A model generated the notes under the pieces. That model made no database searches, had not been told where the DNA came from, and saw only the letters and a program-made list of their open reading frames with translations. 64,000 nt of DNA, from assembly GCA_947652605.1 (NCBI GenBank), contig OX393577.1, positions 26,787,466-26,851,465 of the forward strand, written 5' to 3'. Positions 42,424 through 52,836 of the stretch are shown here, in pieces. Origin of the DNA: Elmis aenea. Taxonomy: Eukaryota > Arthropoda > Insecta > Coleoptera > Elmidae. The position numbers were made by a program, and so were the translations under genes. Each line of letters starts with the position of its first letter. The stretch's first letter is position 1.

Positions 42424-45400
42424 ATGGAGGCAAATTTAAAGTCATTAACCACAAGAAAAAAGGCGATTAAGGCGTCGTTGACTAGATTTAAAAACAAAGT
42501 TTTGACTTGTACCGATGATAAACAATCAGTATACGAACTGCAAGTTAGGCTCGAAAAGGTTTTGCCGTTACTTGATGAGTTTGAACACGTGATATACGAA
42601 ATGGTTAATTTGCAAGGCGAGGATGAAGGGGAATTTGATGGCGAAGTTGAGGCATTTGAAGATGAGTATTTCAAATTCACTGCTTTAGCGAAAACGAAAA
42701 TCGAAGCGTCGACGCGTGATGAAACTGATAGTAATAACGGATCGGTTCGACGTGCAGAAACGGGTACTGCATATGGGGGCACGCATGAGCGGGACAACGT
42801 GTCAATTAACAATTATAATCAAATGCCCACGAGCAACGTAAAGCTGCCAAGCATAGAACTACCGGAATTTAGCGGGTCGGTGTTAGACTGGCAACAGTTT
42901 AATGAAACATTTAAAGGGTTGATAGATGACAATCAAGGCCTATCACCGATACAGAAATTCTACTACCTGTCATCATGTCTGAAGGGGGATGCCAAAAATA
43001 TCCTGCAATCGCTGCAGATAACAAACGCAAATTATCAAGTCGCGCTAGAACTGCTCAGAAAGCGGTATGAAAACAAAAAAATAATCATACAGACGCATGT
43101 AAAGGCCATATTTGATCTTCCCGGTATTAAGAACGAATCGTGTACGGCAATGAGGAAATTTATTGATAGTTTTCGCCGCAACTTGCGGGCACTCGAAGCC
43201 CTTGGTGAACCCACTAAGCATTGGGATACAATGTTGTTGCATTTGCTAACGAGCAAAATCGACACGAATACACGACGCGAATGGGAAAATGGCGCTGATC
43301 TCGTTAAGTTAGCGACCATTGAAGAGTTCTTAGATTTCTTAAACAAAAGATGCTCGGTATTGGAAGCATTGGATAGCAAAGTAACATGCAACAAATCATT
43401 TAAACCATTTGTAGCGCACGTGGCGACTCAGGTTAGCTGCAAAATGTGTAGCGGACCACACTACGTGTATCACTGCGAGAAATTCAAAAACAGGCCTGTA
43501 GAAGAGCGCGATGGAGAGGTCAAAAGATTGAGACTTTGTTTTAATTGTCTGCGATCGGGTCATTCTCGCGAAGCTTGTAAGGCACGCGGCTGCAAGTTAT
43601 GTGGCAAACGGCATAACACGCTGTTGCATAATAATCTACGAGGATATGCAAACACGAAATCAAATGAAATTCGTAAGCCCGTCGAAAGGGAGTCCGCGAT
43701 AGCAAGGGGCGACGATATTCAGCCAGCAACAACTCACACGTATTGCAGTCAAATTAGCACGGATAAAATGATATTTTTGTCAACTGCGATCGTACAAGTT
43801 TTGAATCGTCAAAATGAACCGGTAAGATGTAGAGTTCTTTTGGACAGCGGATCGCAATCGAACTTTATAACCAGCAACTTGGCCGATAAATTGAGAGCGA
43901 ATTTGACGAAGGTTGAGATACCGATTCAAGGGTTAAATCAGTTACATACAAGCATAAACTATAGCACTAATTTAACAATCAGATCTTTGCATAGTCGTTA
44001 CCAAAACACGTTACCGTTTATGGTAATTGACAAAATAACGGGTCTCATACCACAGGTTAGCATAGGGCACGATACCTTGGAAATACCTCGATCGATTAAG
44101 TTAGCGGATAACAGGTTTTATGAGCCTGCAGAAATCGATATGCTACTAGGTAACTCGGTATTTTTTGATCTATTGCGTGTTGGGAAAATACGTTTGGGCG
44201 ACAACAAGCCGATTTTATATAACACGATTCTTGGGTGGCTCATTGCGGGTCCAATGAAGATACCAGCGTCTCGTAACAACGTTAAGTCGATAACGTGTTT
44301 GGCGTTGGATGGAATGTTAGAGCGGTTTTGGCGGTTAGAAGAAGTCGGCACGGAACCCATTTATACGAAGGAAGAGAACGAGTGCGAAATTCAATTCATA
44401 CAGGAACACAAACGTGACTCGAGCGGTAGGTTTATAGTAAATTTACCCAAGCGGGACAATGCAGAAAATTTAGGGGACTCACGGGAGGAAGCGATCAACA
44501 GATTTTTCGCACTCGAGAACAGGTTAAGTAAAAACGAGCAGCTAAGACGCGAGTACGTAGATTTCATGAAAATATATGAAAGTTCAGGTCACATGATCAA
44601 AATTGCAGATACTGATGTAAATGTCGAAAGGGTATGCTACTATTTACCACACCACGCGGTAATAAAACCTGAGAGCACTACCACAAAGGTACGCGTTGTG
44701 TTCGATGCGTCAATGAAAACCACCAGCGGTTTGTCACTTAATGACGTACTAAAGGTTGGTCCTACTATTCAGTCTGACTTATTTTCAATAATTATTAGGT
44801 TCAGGCAATATAATTATGTCCTAACCGGTGACATTTGCAAGATGTATAGGCAAGTGTTGGTAGATAAAGGTGATCGCGACTTACAACGCATAGTATGGCG
44901 CAACGACAATAGCGAGGAATTGGTACATTTTCAATTAGCGACCGTTACATACGGGACCGCGAGCGCATCATTTTTGGCAACGCGTTGTCTAAAGCAACTA
45001 GCTTTAGAACATCAGGACAAACACCCGATAGAATGCGCAAAGGTAATAAACAGTTTTTATATGGATGATTTCATAGGCGGCGATAATGACGTTGAAAACT
45101 TAATACGGATTCGAGACAATTTAATCAAAATTTTAAGACACGGCTGTTTCGAACTTACAAAATTCTCGTCAAACAACCCTATGATTTTGGAAAATATTAA
45201 CACGGACGGATCCACGGATACGAAGCATTTAATAAATGAGGGTAAACAGAAAACTCTGGGATTGTTATGGGATTCCGAAACTGATCAACTTTCTTATAAA
45301 ATAAAGGCATGTCAAACGGAAAAACGCGAAGTTTTAACAAAGAGGTATGTACTGTCTAAAATTGCGCAAATCTTCGACCCCTTAGGCATTCTAGGGCCGG

Positions 45401-47640
45401 TCTTGGTACGCATGAAGTTAATAATCCAAGAATTATGGCGTTTACAAATCGCGTGGGACACTCAAGTTCCCGACTCTATTAAGAACGATTGGCGTCAATT
45501 GGCAGACGAGTTACATTTGTTAAATGAAATACATATTCCACGGCATTGTTTAATTTCAAACGCGATAAATATTCAGTTACATTGTTTTTGCGATGCCAGC
45601 CAACGGGCTTACGGGGCGTGTTGCTTTATTAGGTCCGAAGATGAAAGCGGAAACGTCGTTGTTTCACTGTTAAGCGCCAAATCAAAGGTGGCTCCGCTTA
45701 AAACCATAACATTACCACGACTCGAGTTGTGTGGAGCAGTACTGATGGCCCAGCTGGCGGATAAATTAATAAGAGCGATTGAATTTAAGTTCCACCAAAT
45801 TTACTTTTGGACGGACTCGACCATTGTTTTGTCATGGCTGTCAATAGAGCCTCGACAACTAAAGATTTTTGTTGGGAACCGTGTGTCACAAATACAGCAA
45901 CTTTGTGATTTAAGCAATTGGTATCATGTAAGAACACATGATAATCCCGCGGATGTTTTGTCTCGGGGTATGAACCCCCGCGAATTACTTGATTCAAAAA
46001 TTTGGTTCAACGGTCCGGAATTTTTGAGTAAAGGTTATGACCAATGGCCGAAGTTAGCGCACATATCGCGATACTCCTCGAAAAATGTTGACATTCCCGA
46101 TATAAATACCAGATCATTGATAACAGCGACAAGCCAAACTGCTAATTTCGATATATTTTCAAGGTTCTCGAGCTACACGAAACTGTTTCGTGTATTTGCT
46201 TATTGCTTAAGGTTCATTAGTAATTCTCGTAAAGATTGTCGAAATAAAATCAAAGGGCAATTGACGGTCGACGACATCGACAAGGCCCAACTTAAGCTAT
46301 TACGCCTAGCACAAAAACAGGCTTTTGACCAAGAATTACGCAGTTTCGCAAAGGACGGGATTGTACCACGAACTAGTAAAATCGCGAATCTAGATCCATT
46401 TTTGGGAAATGACGGTTTGATAAGGGTTGGCGGTAGGTTAAAGAGAGCTCAGTTATGCTTCTCTCAAAGACATCCAATTCTCCTGCCAAAATCTCACGCC
46501 TTGACTAAGCTAATTGTTTTACACGAGCATGTTAAACATTTTCATGCCGGAAACAGCTCAACTTTAAATCAGATACGGCAAACCTTTTGGCCAGTCAACG
46601 GACCTTCAGTGGTCCGAAGTGTGATAAGGAAGTGTATAGTTTGTTTTAAGGTTAAGCCTTCTAAGTGTTTCAATAAAATGGGCGATTTGCCTCAGGTGAG
46701 AGTTACGCCATCTCGTATTTTTTCTTCAGTTGGTTTAGACTATTGTGGTCCATTTATGATCAAAGAGAAAAAATTTAGAAATAAGACTTTCTTAAAGTCA
46801 TACATTTGTGTATTCGTATGCATGGCCAGTAAAGCGGTTCACTTGGAACTGACTACAGAACTAAGTACCGAGTCTTTTCTCGGCGCACTTGCTAGATTTG
46901 TCTCTCGAAGAGGCATGGTTAGTAATATTTACTCGGACAACGGCACTAATTTTATCGGTGCCGCTGCACAATTTGAGAAAATTTATGATGATCAAAGGTT
47001 TAAAAATTATGTTACCGATAACAAGCTCAAATGGCATTTCATTCCTCCGAAAGCCCCGCATTTCGGCGGAATTTGGGAAGCGGCAGTCAAGTCTATTAAG
47101 TTTCATTTATTAAGGGTAACAAAGGGATTAACTTTTACTTATGAGGAGTTCAATACTCTGATTATTCAAATTGAGGGCATATTAAATTCGCGTCCAATTA
47201 CTCCTCTCTCTTGCGACCCCAACGATTTCCAAGTCCTCACTCCTGGTCACTTCCTAATCGGTGACACTCTTACATCATTGCCACGACACCAAGGTGTAGA
47301 TGAAGCCATTACGTTAAAATCAAGGTACCAACATGTTCAAATGCTGGCGAAGCATTTTTGGGCTCGGTGGAGCCATGAGTACTTACATCAGTTGCAGCAG
47401 CGCTCCAAGTGGCTATTGGAAAGAAACCCTGGAAAACTGGTGGGAGCACTAGTGCTGCTCAAGGAGGACAATCTACCTCCACATCTCTGGAAGGTAGGGA
47501 GGATCCAACAGCTGCACCGTGGGACCGACGGCGTCGCACGTGTGGCTACCGTGAAGACCCCGCAGGGTGTGTTCAAACGGGCAATGGTTAAGCTGAGCAT
47601 TTTGCCTCTGGAAGGCGATAGCACCAGCGATACAGACTAA
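42424..47640 (+). CDS. BEL/Pao Gag-Pol polyprotein
   Basis: 1738 residues from ATG 42424, no stops. In order: coiled-coil N-terminus (1-100); DUF1759 Gag domain from KLPSIELPEFSG (~140-290); paired zinc knuckles CFNCLRSGHSREAC and CKLCGKRHNTLLH (~370-400); aspartic protease LLDSGSQSNF (~475); RT with VFDASMKTTSG, TGDICKMYRQV and the BEL-type YMDDF box (~880); RNase H with FCDASQRAYGA (~1055) and WTDST; integrase HHCC finger (~1365-1410), acidic triad in LDYCGPF, SDNGTNF (~1503) and GGIWEAA (~1551); and a C-terminal DUF5641-like end (WARWSHEYL). It makes particle, cDNA and integrase functions from one precursor. Length and completeness match functional family members. No envelope frame. Confidence 0.97.
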   Translation: MEANLKSLTTRKKAIKASLTRFKNKVLTCTDDKQSVYELQVRLEKVLPLLDEFEHVIYEMVNLQGEDEGEFDGEVEAFEDEYFKFTALAKTKIEASTRDETDSNNGSVRRAETGTAYGGTHERDNVSINNYNQMPTSNVKLPSIELPEFSGSVLDWQQFNETFKGLIDDNQGLSPIQKFYYLSSCLKGDAKNILQSLQITNANYQVALELLRKRYENKKIIIQTHVKAIFDLPGIKNESCTAMRKFIDSFRRNLRALEALGEPTKHWDTMLLHLLTSKIDTNTRREWENGADLVKLATIEEFLDFLNKRCSVLEALDSKVTCNKSFKPFVAHVATQVSCKMCSGPHYVYHCEKFKNRPVEERDGEVKRLRLCFNCLRSGHSREACKARGCKLCGKRHNTLLHNNLRGYANTKSNEIRKPVERESAIARGDDIQPATTHTYCSQISTDKMIFLSTAIVQVLNRQNEPVRCRVLLDSGSQSNFITSNLADKLRANLTKVEIPIQGLNQLHTSINYSTNLTIRSLHSRYQNTLPFMVIDKITGLIPQVSIGHDTLEIPRSIKLADNRFYEPAEIDMLLGNSVFFDLLRVGKIRLGDNKPILYNTILGWLIAGPMKIPASRNNVKSITCLALDGMLERFWRLEEVGTEPIYTKEENECEIQFIQEHKRDSSGRFIVNLPKRDNAENLGDSREEAINRFFALENRLSKNEQLRREYVDFMKIYESSGHMIKIADTDVNVERVCYYLPHHAVIKPESTTTKVRVVFDASMKTTSGLSLNDVLKVGPTIQSDLFSIIIRFRQYNYVLTGDICKMYRQVLVDKGDRDLQRIVWRNDNSEELVHFQLATVTYGTASASFLATRCLKQLALEHQDKHPIECAKVINSFYMDDFIGGDNDVENLIRIRDNLIKILRHGCFELTKFSSNNPMILENINTDGSTDTKHLINEGKQKTLGLLWDSETDQLSYKIKACQTEKREVLTKRYVLSKIAQIFDPLGILGPVLVRMKLIIQELWRLQIAWDTQVPDSIKNDWRQLADELHLLNEIHIPRHCLISNAINIQLHCFCDASQRAYGACCFIRSEDESGNVVVSLLSAKSKVAPLKTITLPRLELCGAVLMAQLADKLIRAIEFKFHQIYFWTDSTIVLSWLSIEPRQLKIFVGNRVSQIQQLCDLSNWYHVRTHDNPADVLSRGMNPRELLDSKIWFNGPEFLSKGYDQWPKLAHISRYSSKNVDIPDINTRSLITATSQTANFDIFSRFSSYTKLFRVFAYCLRFISNSRKDCRNKIKGQLTVDDIDKAQLKLLRLAQKQAFDQELRSFAKDGIVPRTSKIANLDPFLGNDGLIRVGGRLKRAQLCFSQRHPILLPKSHALTKLIVLHEHVKHFHAGNSSTLNQIRQTFWPVNGPSVVRSVIRKCIVCFKVKPSKCFNKMGDLPQVRVTPSRIFSSVGLDYCGPFMIKEKKFRNKTFLKSYICVFVCMASKAVHLELTTELSTESFLGALARFVSRRGMVSNIYSDNGTNFIGAAAQFEKIYDDQRFKNYVTDNKLKWHFIPPKAPHFGGIWEAAVKSIKFHLLRVTKGLTFTYEEFNTLIIQIEGILNSRPITPLSCDPNDFQVLTPGHFLIGDTLTSLPRHQGVDEAITLKSRYQHVQMLAKHFWARWSHEYLHQLQQRSKWLLERNPGKLVGALVLLKEDNLPPHLWKVGRIQQLHRGTDGVARVATVKTPQGVFKRAMVKLSILPLEGDSTSDTD

Positions 47641-47746
47641 GTTTAACTTGTGCGAATAGAGACCCCCTGATAAAATGTGTAGTGTCAAGACTGAACTTAT
47701 ACCAAAGGTGTTTATTTAGTTTACGTAAAGTTCAGCGGGGGCGGCA

Positions 47747-47978
47747 TGTTTGCGGTTTGATTTGTTTTGTGACATTGGCTGTACCACGGGGTGGAGGGGT
47801 GGTTTTGTTGACTGTAAGCAGTGAATGAGTACCGCCAGCGAAGTGCTGTCGAATGTCTGAACGCTAGCAAGTAGTAGTAAGATTGTAACATCAAATGTAC
47901 AGCAGCTAATAAAGTTTAATTATACAGTCCACTGTTATTATGAAATAGAAAATCGGCGAACCGGTGCACTACAAAACA
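47747..47978 (+). repeat. 3' LTR of BEL/Pao element
   Basis: 232 bp, one difference from the 5' LTR. Confidence 0.95.
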
Positions 47979-48737
47979 ACCTCAAATAATTTTTTGACAA
48001 AATTTTAATTTTTTATTAAGTGTGCCGTGACCCGCATAAATTAACGCATAAATCAACGCATAAATTAAATTTTATTTTGTCAACAAGTGTCCGAAAAACG
48101 GTTTTGTAAAAAAACACAAAAGAAGCATTTGTTTTGTTGCCATTTGGCATGATGATTATTAGGATATCTTACCAAAATCTTACAATAATTTGAAATTTTT
48201 AATGCCTGCTCCTAATAAAAATACCCAGTTATTGGTATTGTTGAATTCGCCAGAAAATACTCTATTTAAATAACCGCATGCGCCACTATCGTTCCGTTTA
48301 AAAAAATTGATTTTTTGTCAAAAAAACAATTTCGCAACCTTTAAGGTCTATTAAAGCAGCCCAAATGTCAATTAAAATTTACAAAAACGTTTTTCTGACA
48401 CTTTTTGACATAATAAAATTCAATTTATGTGGGTCACGGCACACTTAATAAAAAATTTAATTTTTCTCAAAAAATTATTTGAGGTTATAAAAATTACCCA
48501 AAATGGTACAGTTGTATCCAAAATCGTTTCCTCTTTCCAAAAATGTAAAAATATACAGGGTGTTCCATTTAAAATAACAAAGTTATGGTCATTTCCGGCG
48601 AAACCGGAAGTGAAACAAAAGTGTACCTATGTTCAAATAATCCAGTTTTTTGCAAATGTTACATGTCTAAAATTTCATTTGTCTAAATTCAAAACTAAAG
48701 AAAAAAAGGGGGTGAGCCTGATTTCAGTTACACCCGG

Positions 48738-48920
48738 TATATAGATTAAGATTATAACAAAGTTGGGGCCATTTCCGGCGAACCGGAAGTGAAACAATTG
48801 AGTGCATGCGCTCAAAAAGCTCGGTTTTTGCACATATCATATGTCTAAAATTTCATTTATCTAAAATTAAAACTAAAGGAAAAATGGGGGTGTACCGCAC
48901 TTCATTTACATCCGGTATAC
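48738..48920. repeat. Partial extra arm of the adjacent foldback
   Basis: A third, diverged copy of the arm (TTTCCGGCGAACCGGAAGTG through ATTTACATCCGGTATA) lies directly beyond the right end, in the same orientation as the right arm, truncated at its inner side. Confidence 0.7.
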
Positions 48921-49379
48921 ATCGTTTGATGCCTAATAATCGTTATTTTACTGATCCCGTGATCAGTACCGACTCTTAGGGGGCCGATGAGAATAAATTA
49001 GTAATTTAAATAAGTATACAAATTTGTATAACAATTTCTAATAGTTGACTGAAAATGTGATTTTCTTGACCGCGATTTTTAATTTAAACTTTCTCTGGGG
49101 ATATTCGGATATATAAGGCATCATCAAAGAGGTCGATGAGATAAAAAGTTTGGCAACTGTAAAGAACGTAAATTTCTGTCCACTTTTGCACTTTTCCTCA
49201 CTTTTTCCGCACTTACAAACCACTAATCCACTTGTCCTCTATAGCTTTTTAGACGCTCTCAGTCCCCTCCAGTTCCACCAACCCTTACTTCCTGCACAAA
49301 ATGTAAAAAACAACTAAAACACCAACACGTAACACAAAAATTATTTACAGATACATATAATATACAATTGTAGTCCTAA
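48921..49379. other. 3' flank of the SLC6-like gene
   Basis: Lies just downstream of the gene's stop codon (minus strand), so it should contain its 3' UTR. Nothing else seen. Confidence 0.4.
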
Positions 49380-49601
49380 TCAATCAGTTTTAACACTTTT
49401 TAATATAGTTTCTTGAACTTCACGTACTCTTAAAATGTCTAATTTTAATTGTGTTGAGTTCAGAAGACAATTATGTCTACATCGCTGGTCACGGCTTGTA
49501 CAATGAACTTCTCTCTGCGGATCGAATTGTAAGCGAGCTTGTTTTTTTGTGTCTTCATCTGGACCCCATTTGGCAGAGGGTAATATTAAAGCATATACTT
49601 T
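49380..49601 (-). CDS. SLC6-like transporter, last exon
   Basis: Follows a CATTTTCAG acceptor and encodes 73 residues to a TGA at 49380: KVYALILPSAKWGPDEDTKK and a Cys-containing tail. The WGP motif just after the last membrane helix is a hallmark of SLC6 proteins. Cytoplasmic. Length is exactly in phase with the exon before it. Ends in SVKTD with no obvious PDZ ligand. Confidence 0.82.
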   Translation of the reverse strand, partial: KVYALILPSAKWGPDEDTKKQARLQFDPQREVHCTSRDQRCRHNCLLNSTQLKLDILRVREVQETILKSVKTD

Positions 49602-49722
49602 CTGAAAATGATAAAAGATTGGTGTAAAGCTTCGTTCAAATAACGCAATTTTTAAAAAATTTATTCGTGTTACAACAGATATATTATTACAAAAATGCAG
49701 TAATAAAATATAAATTGTTTAC

Positions 49723-49875
49723 CTTTTGTTTTAAGTATGCAAAATAATTGTAAAATAAAATAATGATAGCAGGTAAGAGAATTAGGCTCATTAAGCCTAC
49801 AACCAGATTTTTTAAAAGTTTAGACTGGATTAATTTCTTGTATAAAAGCTGCGTTATCTTCATTGAACATGTGAT
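49723..49875 (-). CDS. SLC6-like transporter, penultimate exon (TM12)
   Basis: 153 bases, 51 codons, bounded by a TTTTTTCAG acceptor and AAG|GTAAAC donor. Encodes ITCSMKITQLLYKKL and then the hydrophobic helix NLVVGLMSLILLPAIIILFY, corresponding to TM12 of the family. Phase 0 on both sides. Confidence 0.82.
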
Positions 49876-49980
49876 CTGAAAAAAATATTTAGTTTGAATT
49901 AATATGGCATATAAATAAAAAACTGGTCTTGTTCATATAAATATTAAAAAATGTAAAGCTAATTGCTGTGTAACACTAAC

Positions 49981-50417
49981 CGCTGTTATTAGAAATGAAA
50001 GTTTTAAACCATGTATTAAACTTTTACTAACAGGTTTTCCAAATGTAAAATAAAAATCATAAGCAATTCTTTGCACGGAATAGAAAAACATTGCTATTAC
50101 AAACGCCAAAAGTGAAACTGCCGTAATAAAAGCACTACCTGTACTTAACCATGTGGAAAAAGTGTGTAAGAAATATTGGTTTAGAATAGCACAATTTCCA
50201 AGGAAACAAACAAAAGCTAAAATAAAACATAAACGCGTCCGATTACGGGCCATAATCGGAAAAGCATCTGTCAAGGAATCTACACATGAGACCAATGTAA
50301 TTAAAGGTGAAAATAAGCTAAAAATAAATAATATGAAGAACCATAATATAAGCCATAATTGAGGTGCTGGATACTGCATTAACATATCAGGAATTACGAC
50401 AAAAAAGATATCGATAC
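49981..50417 (-). CDS. SLC6-like transporter, TM8-TM10 exon
   Basis: The most recognisable exon: IDIFFVVIPDMLMQYPAPQL (the F-V-x-x-P-E-x-x-x-x-x-P loop of SLC6), TM8 WLILWFFILFIFSLFS, a VSCVDSLTDAFP segment equivalent to VExxxTAxxDxFP, TM9, then TM10 with YSVQRIAYDFYFTFGKP, which parallels YGxxRFxxDIxxMxGxxP. Acceptor CGTTTTAG, donor GCG|GTTAGT. The TM8 sodium-site motif L-D-S-x-F of typical members is replaced by LFSPL, so coupling to sodium at this site is doubtful. Solute transporter of the plasma membrane, substrate unknown. Confidence 0.87.
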
Positions 50418-50470
50418 CTAAAACGAAAACATATGTTAAATATGTTTATTTAATTGATGATTTTTTTTAC

Positions 50471-50696
50471 CGTTAATGTGAATGCATTTGATATCTTCTA
50501 ATACGTAATGAACCTGTATTTTTGTTAGACCAATTGAAAACCACATAATTATTAGTGTTAATGTAAGAAATTTTAGAATGTGAATAGACAATGCATCCTT
50601 AAAGGGAGAGAAGCTAGATGGAGTTTGTTTTCCTAGTATAATAAAGTTTGCAGGTACTTCTTTATCTATTGAATAGAAGATAAGCTCAATCCAAAA
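50471..50696 (-). CDS. SLC6-like transporter, TM6-TM7 exon
   Basis: 226 bases between a TTATTTCAG acceptor and a G|GTAAAA donor, phase 0 to phase 1. FWIELIFYSIDKEVPANFII aligns with the W-x-x-A-x-x-Q-x-F-F-S-L stretch of TM6, but the unwound S-x-G-x-G substrate-binding loop is absent. DAL begins TM7 (ILKFLTLTLIIMWFSIGL). The preceding exon ends ...NKMFRPG at 63320 and joins in phase across a 12.6-kb intron. Confidence 0.78.
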
Positions 50697-50984
50697 CTGA
50701 AATAAGATAATGTTGCGTTAGAGATATAATATAATAATACATATGAAGAACATCGTAAAATTTGCATATGTTATGGCAGTAGTGTTTTACTATAAAAAAC
50801 ATTACCGCAATGCTAGCTTATTACTAAATTTAAGGCTACGAATTCAGCTAACCTGGGACAAGGTTGTCAAATTTGGGGCTGAATTCACAGTGGAAGAGAA
50901 AATTTTCACAGCTTTGTTAGTTCAGAAGTTATTCAGAAAAAAGTACAAAAATGTATATTCCTTATTTGCATTATTTTCGAGAAA

Positions 50985-51297
50985 CTAAAAAACTATAAAC
51001 ACTTTCTTGAAGCAATTTTCTGTTTTGATACTCTGACATAATTTAGTTTTGCTTCAGAACTTTCGTCAACACTATCAACGTTATTTTTGCACACAAAAAT
51101 TGTTCAATGTTTTTTAATACAATGATACAATTAGAGTAATTTAAAAAATAATTGCAAATAAACTGGTGTAGCCACTAAATGACTTTCGCCATAAGTATAT
51201 TGTGAGTATATTCGTATGTGTTTGTGTATTTGTGTGTAAAAAAAAATTAAATTGGCCCTTCAGGTATTTTTGTAAATGACGTTTCATAGGTTTTTAT
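50985..51297. repeat. Dispersed repeat, copy A
   Basis: AAACTATAAACACTTTCTTG through GTAAATGACGTTTCATAGG matches 53867-54209 in the same orientation, roughly 80 percent by eye. In both places it leads straight into a CAAGG-ended element (51298 and 54210), so the two loci are probably copies of a single larger repeat. Confidence 0.65.
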
Positions 51298-51563
51298 CAA
51301 GGATACTAAACTAAATAAGATGGCCCATTCCCATAAGACTAATGTACTACTGAGTTAACCGGATATGACGTCATTAATAACGTAAAAATGTGTAAACCGA
51401 TGTCTTAGATTTTATGTTGCATGACAAGTTCCAAATTACAGTTAATATGACCACAAATAACATTTGTATGACGTCATAGTTAACGTCATTAATATCACTC
51501 TGTCGTCATCGACATGTTTACGAATTTCGTGAGATAAGCCATCCTATTAGTTTTTTATCCTTG
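51298..51563. mobile_element. Short CAAGG-ended MITE
   Basis: 266 bp; ends CAAGGATACTAAACTAAATA and CTATTAGTTTTTTATCCTTG, with inner complementary GACGTCATTAATA blocks. It is the deleted form of 54210-56882. No clear duplication remains. Confidence 0.7.
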
Positions 51564-52215
51564 CGTTTTGACATATGACGAACAGCGTTTTAAAAAAATG
51601 TTTAAATATTTTTAAATTAATAAAACTTTTTGCTACTCATATACAGGCTGATTCAAATTCGAGGGCGACCATGGGAATCTTGCTTATTATAATAGCTAGA
51701 CTCTAGTCTAGAGTATAGGTTTAAATCTTTAAATTTGGCAAAGTTGCTTTTCGCGCTCAATAATAATCTGAGGAGAAATTGAAAATATTGCAAACGGTAT
51801 TTAAAAAAAAATTGGAAAAACTGGAAAATACGATTTTTGAAAATCGTCTACAACTCCTTTGAAGTTTGAAATATTTTAAATGAAAAAAAAAACATTGCTT
51901 AAGCAACTTTTTAAGCCGCATCGGACGGTGGTCACAAATTTTTCCTAGATCGATTCGTTTTTGTTTTATAATAACCAACTTTATTTTTTCTTTTGGGCAC
52001 AATTTTTGCTATTTACATAATCAAATAGCATTTATTTTTCTGAATTCTTTGATGTATCACACATGGTATTTTACTTCTTCTTTCATTGCCAAATTTGAAA
52101 AACTGCGTTTTAAACAACAACCAAGATAAATCAGGTAGGCCGGTCATGGTAGTTTATGTTGTTTCCATAACCAATCAACAAACTGAATTACTTGTCACAT
52201 TAATGAATTCGTAAA

Positions 52216-52344
52216 AATGAACTTTAATAACGAAGAAAAACGCGATTTGCTGCGAATTTTTTATACCGTTCTTTTAAGTTTTGTTATACTTTATCACATG
52301 CTTTTAACAAATTTACTTAAGTTTCTGTTTAATGTAGAAAAATA
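52216..52344 (+). pseudogene. DUF4817 transposase head, left copy, decayed
   Basis: MNFNNEEKRDLLRIFY at the inner edge of the left arm, after which similarity to the right copy is lost and a stop follows within 30 codons. Confidence 0.65.
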
Positions 52345-52590
52345 GTGTTTTTTTCCGTAACTGTTTGTAATAAAAATGTTTTTTTTTACTTTCATCTGAA
52401 ACCTTTCTGCCATATTATCTTCTGGGTTTGGCAAAAACCCCATTTTTCCTAAGTATCTGTCGAACGTACAAAAATATGTGTGCAAGGGTTGTCTTCTTTC
52501 TGGATATGTCTCTGCATATCGTTGACTTGACAATATAGCATTCTTATTCAATGAATAAAAAACTTGCAACACATTGCGTTTTTCTTCATT
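52294..52590 (-). pseudogene. DUF4817 transposase head, right copy
   Basis: On the minus strand: EEKRNVLQVFYSLNKNAILS, SQRYAETYPERRQP, then FCTFDRYLGKMGFLPNPEDN and an open frame to 52294. The YxxxYPERRQP box is diagnostic for the DUF4817 domain of mariner-like transposases. The first codons (M-x-x-N-N-E) lie beyond a SINE inserted at 52595-52836. No catalytic region follows. Confidence 0.78.
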
Positions 52591-52594
52591 TTTA

Positions 52595-52836
52595 ACCGAG
52601 CTTGGTGGCTGGTTGGTAAAACAACCTAACTTGTAATCGGGAGGTCCTAGGTTCGATTCCCAGGGCCGACTGTCATTGTAGAGGTTTCAGGTGGCAGTAC
52701 TTCCACCTATCCTTACCCCCCATGCATTACTATCCACATCCTTACACATTATCCTTGTACCTCTTACGACTGAAGAGGGGGTCCACCGCTATAGGGGCAG
52801 CTCCGCGCGAGCGGAACAAACACGTGACTTTCCTTC
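52595..52836 (+). repeat. tRNA-derived SINE
   Basis: 242 bp with a polymerase III promoter: an A-box-like TGGCTGGTTGG and a perfect B box GGTTCGATTCC, ~45 bases apart, in a tRNA-like head (ends CCCAGGGCCGA). A tRNA-unrelated body and a CTTTCCTTCC tail follow. Near-identical 11-base duplications CTTCATTTTTA / CTTCATTATTA flank it. It interrupts the right transposase head. Confidence 0.85.

Larger units (their letters stand above)
41955..47978 (+). mobile_element. BEL/Pao LTR retrotransposon, intact
   Basis: Two 232-bp LTRs (TGTTTGCGG...CAAAACA) differing at one base, flanked by a 5-bp duplication ACCTC (41950-41954, 47979-47983). A single uninterrupted Gag-Pol frame fills the interior. TGGTCCATTCGACCC directly after the 5' LTR is the likely primer-binding site (tRNA not identified), and AGCGGGGGCGG before the 3' LTR the polypurine tract. 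It looks recent and possibly active. Confidence 0.96.
41697..48737. mobile_element. Foldback element interrupted by BEL/Pao
   Basis: Ends CCGGGTGTAACTGAAATCAG and CTGATTTCAGTTACACCCGG next to TA. Arms: left 41697-41954 plus 47984-48060, right about 48415-48737. Each arm contains an inner AACACCCTGTATA / TATACAGGGTGTT pair. The BEL element sits in the left arm. The loop (48060-48410) shows no coding sequence. A truncated relative lies at 61652-62250. Confidence 0.88.

Noticed and set aside
50743..50988. 81-codon plus-strand frame next to an SLC6 exon
   Set aside because: No recognisable domain, no splice context; lies at the edge of an intron on the opposite strand.
52600..52672. tRNA gene
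   Set aside because: Has a B box but no proper cloverleaf; flanking duplications and a non-tRNA body show a SINE.
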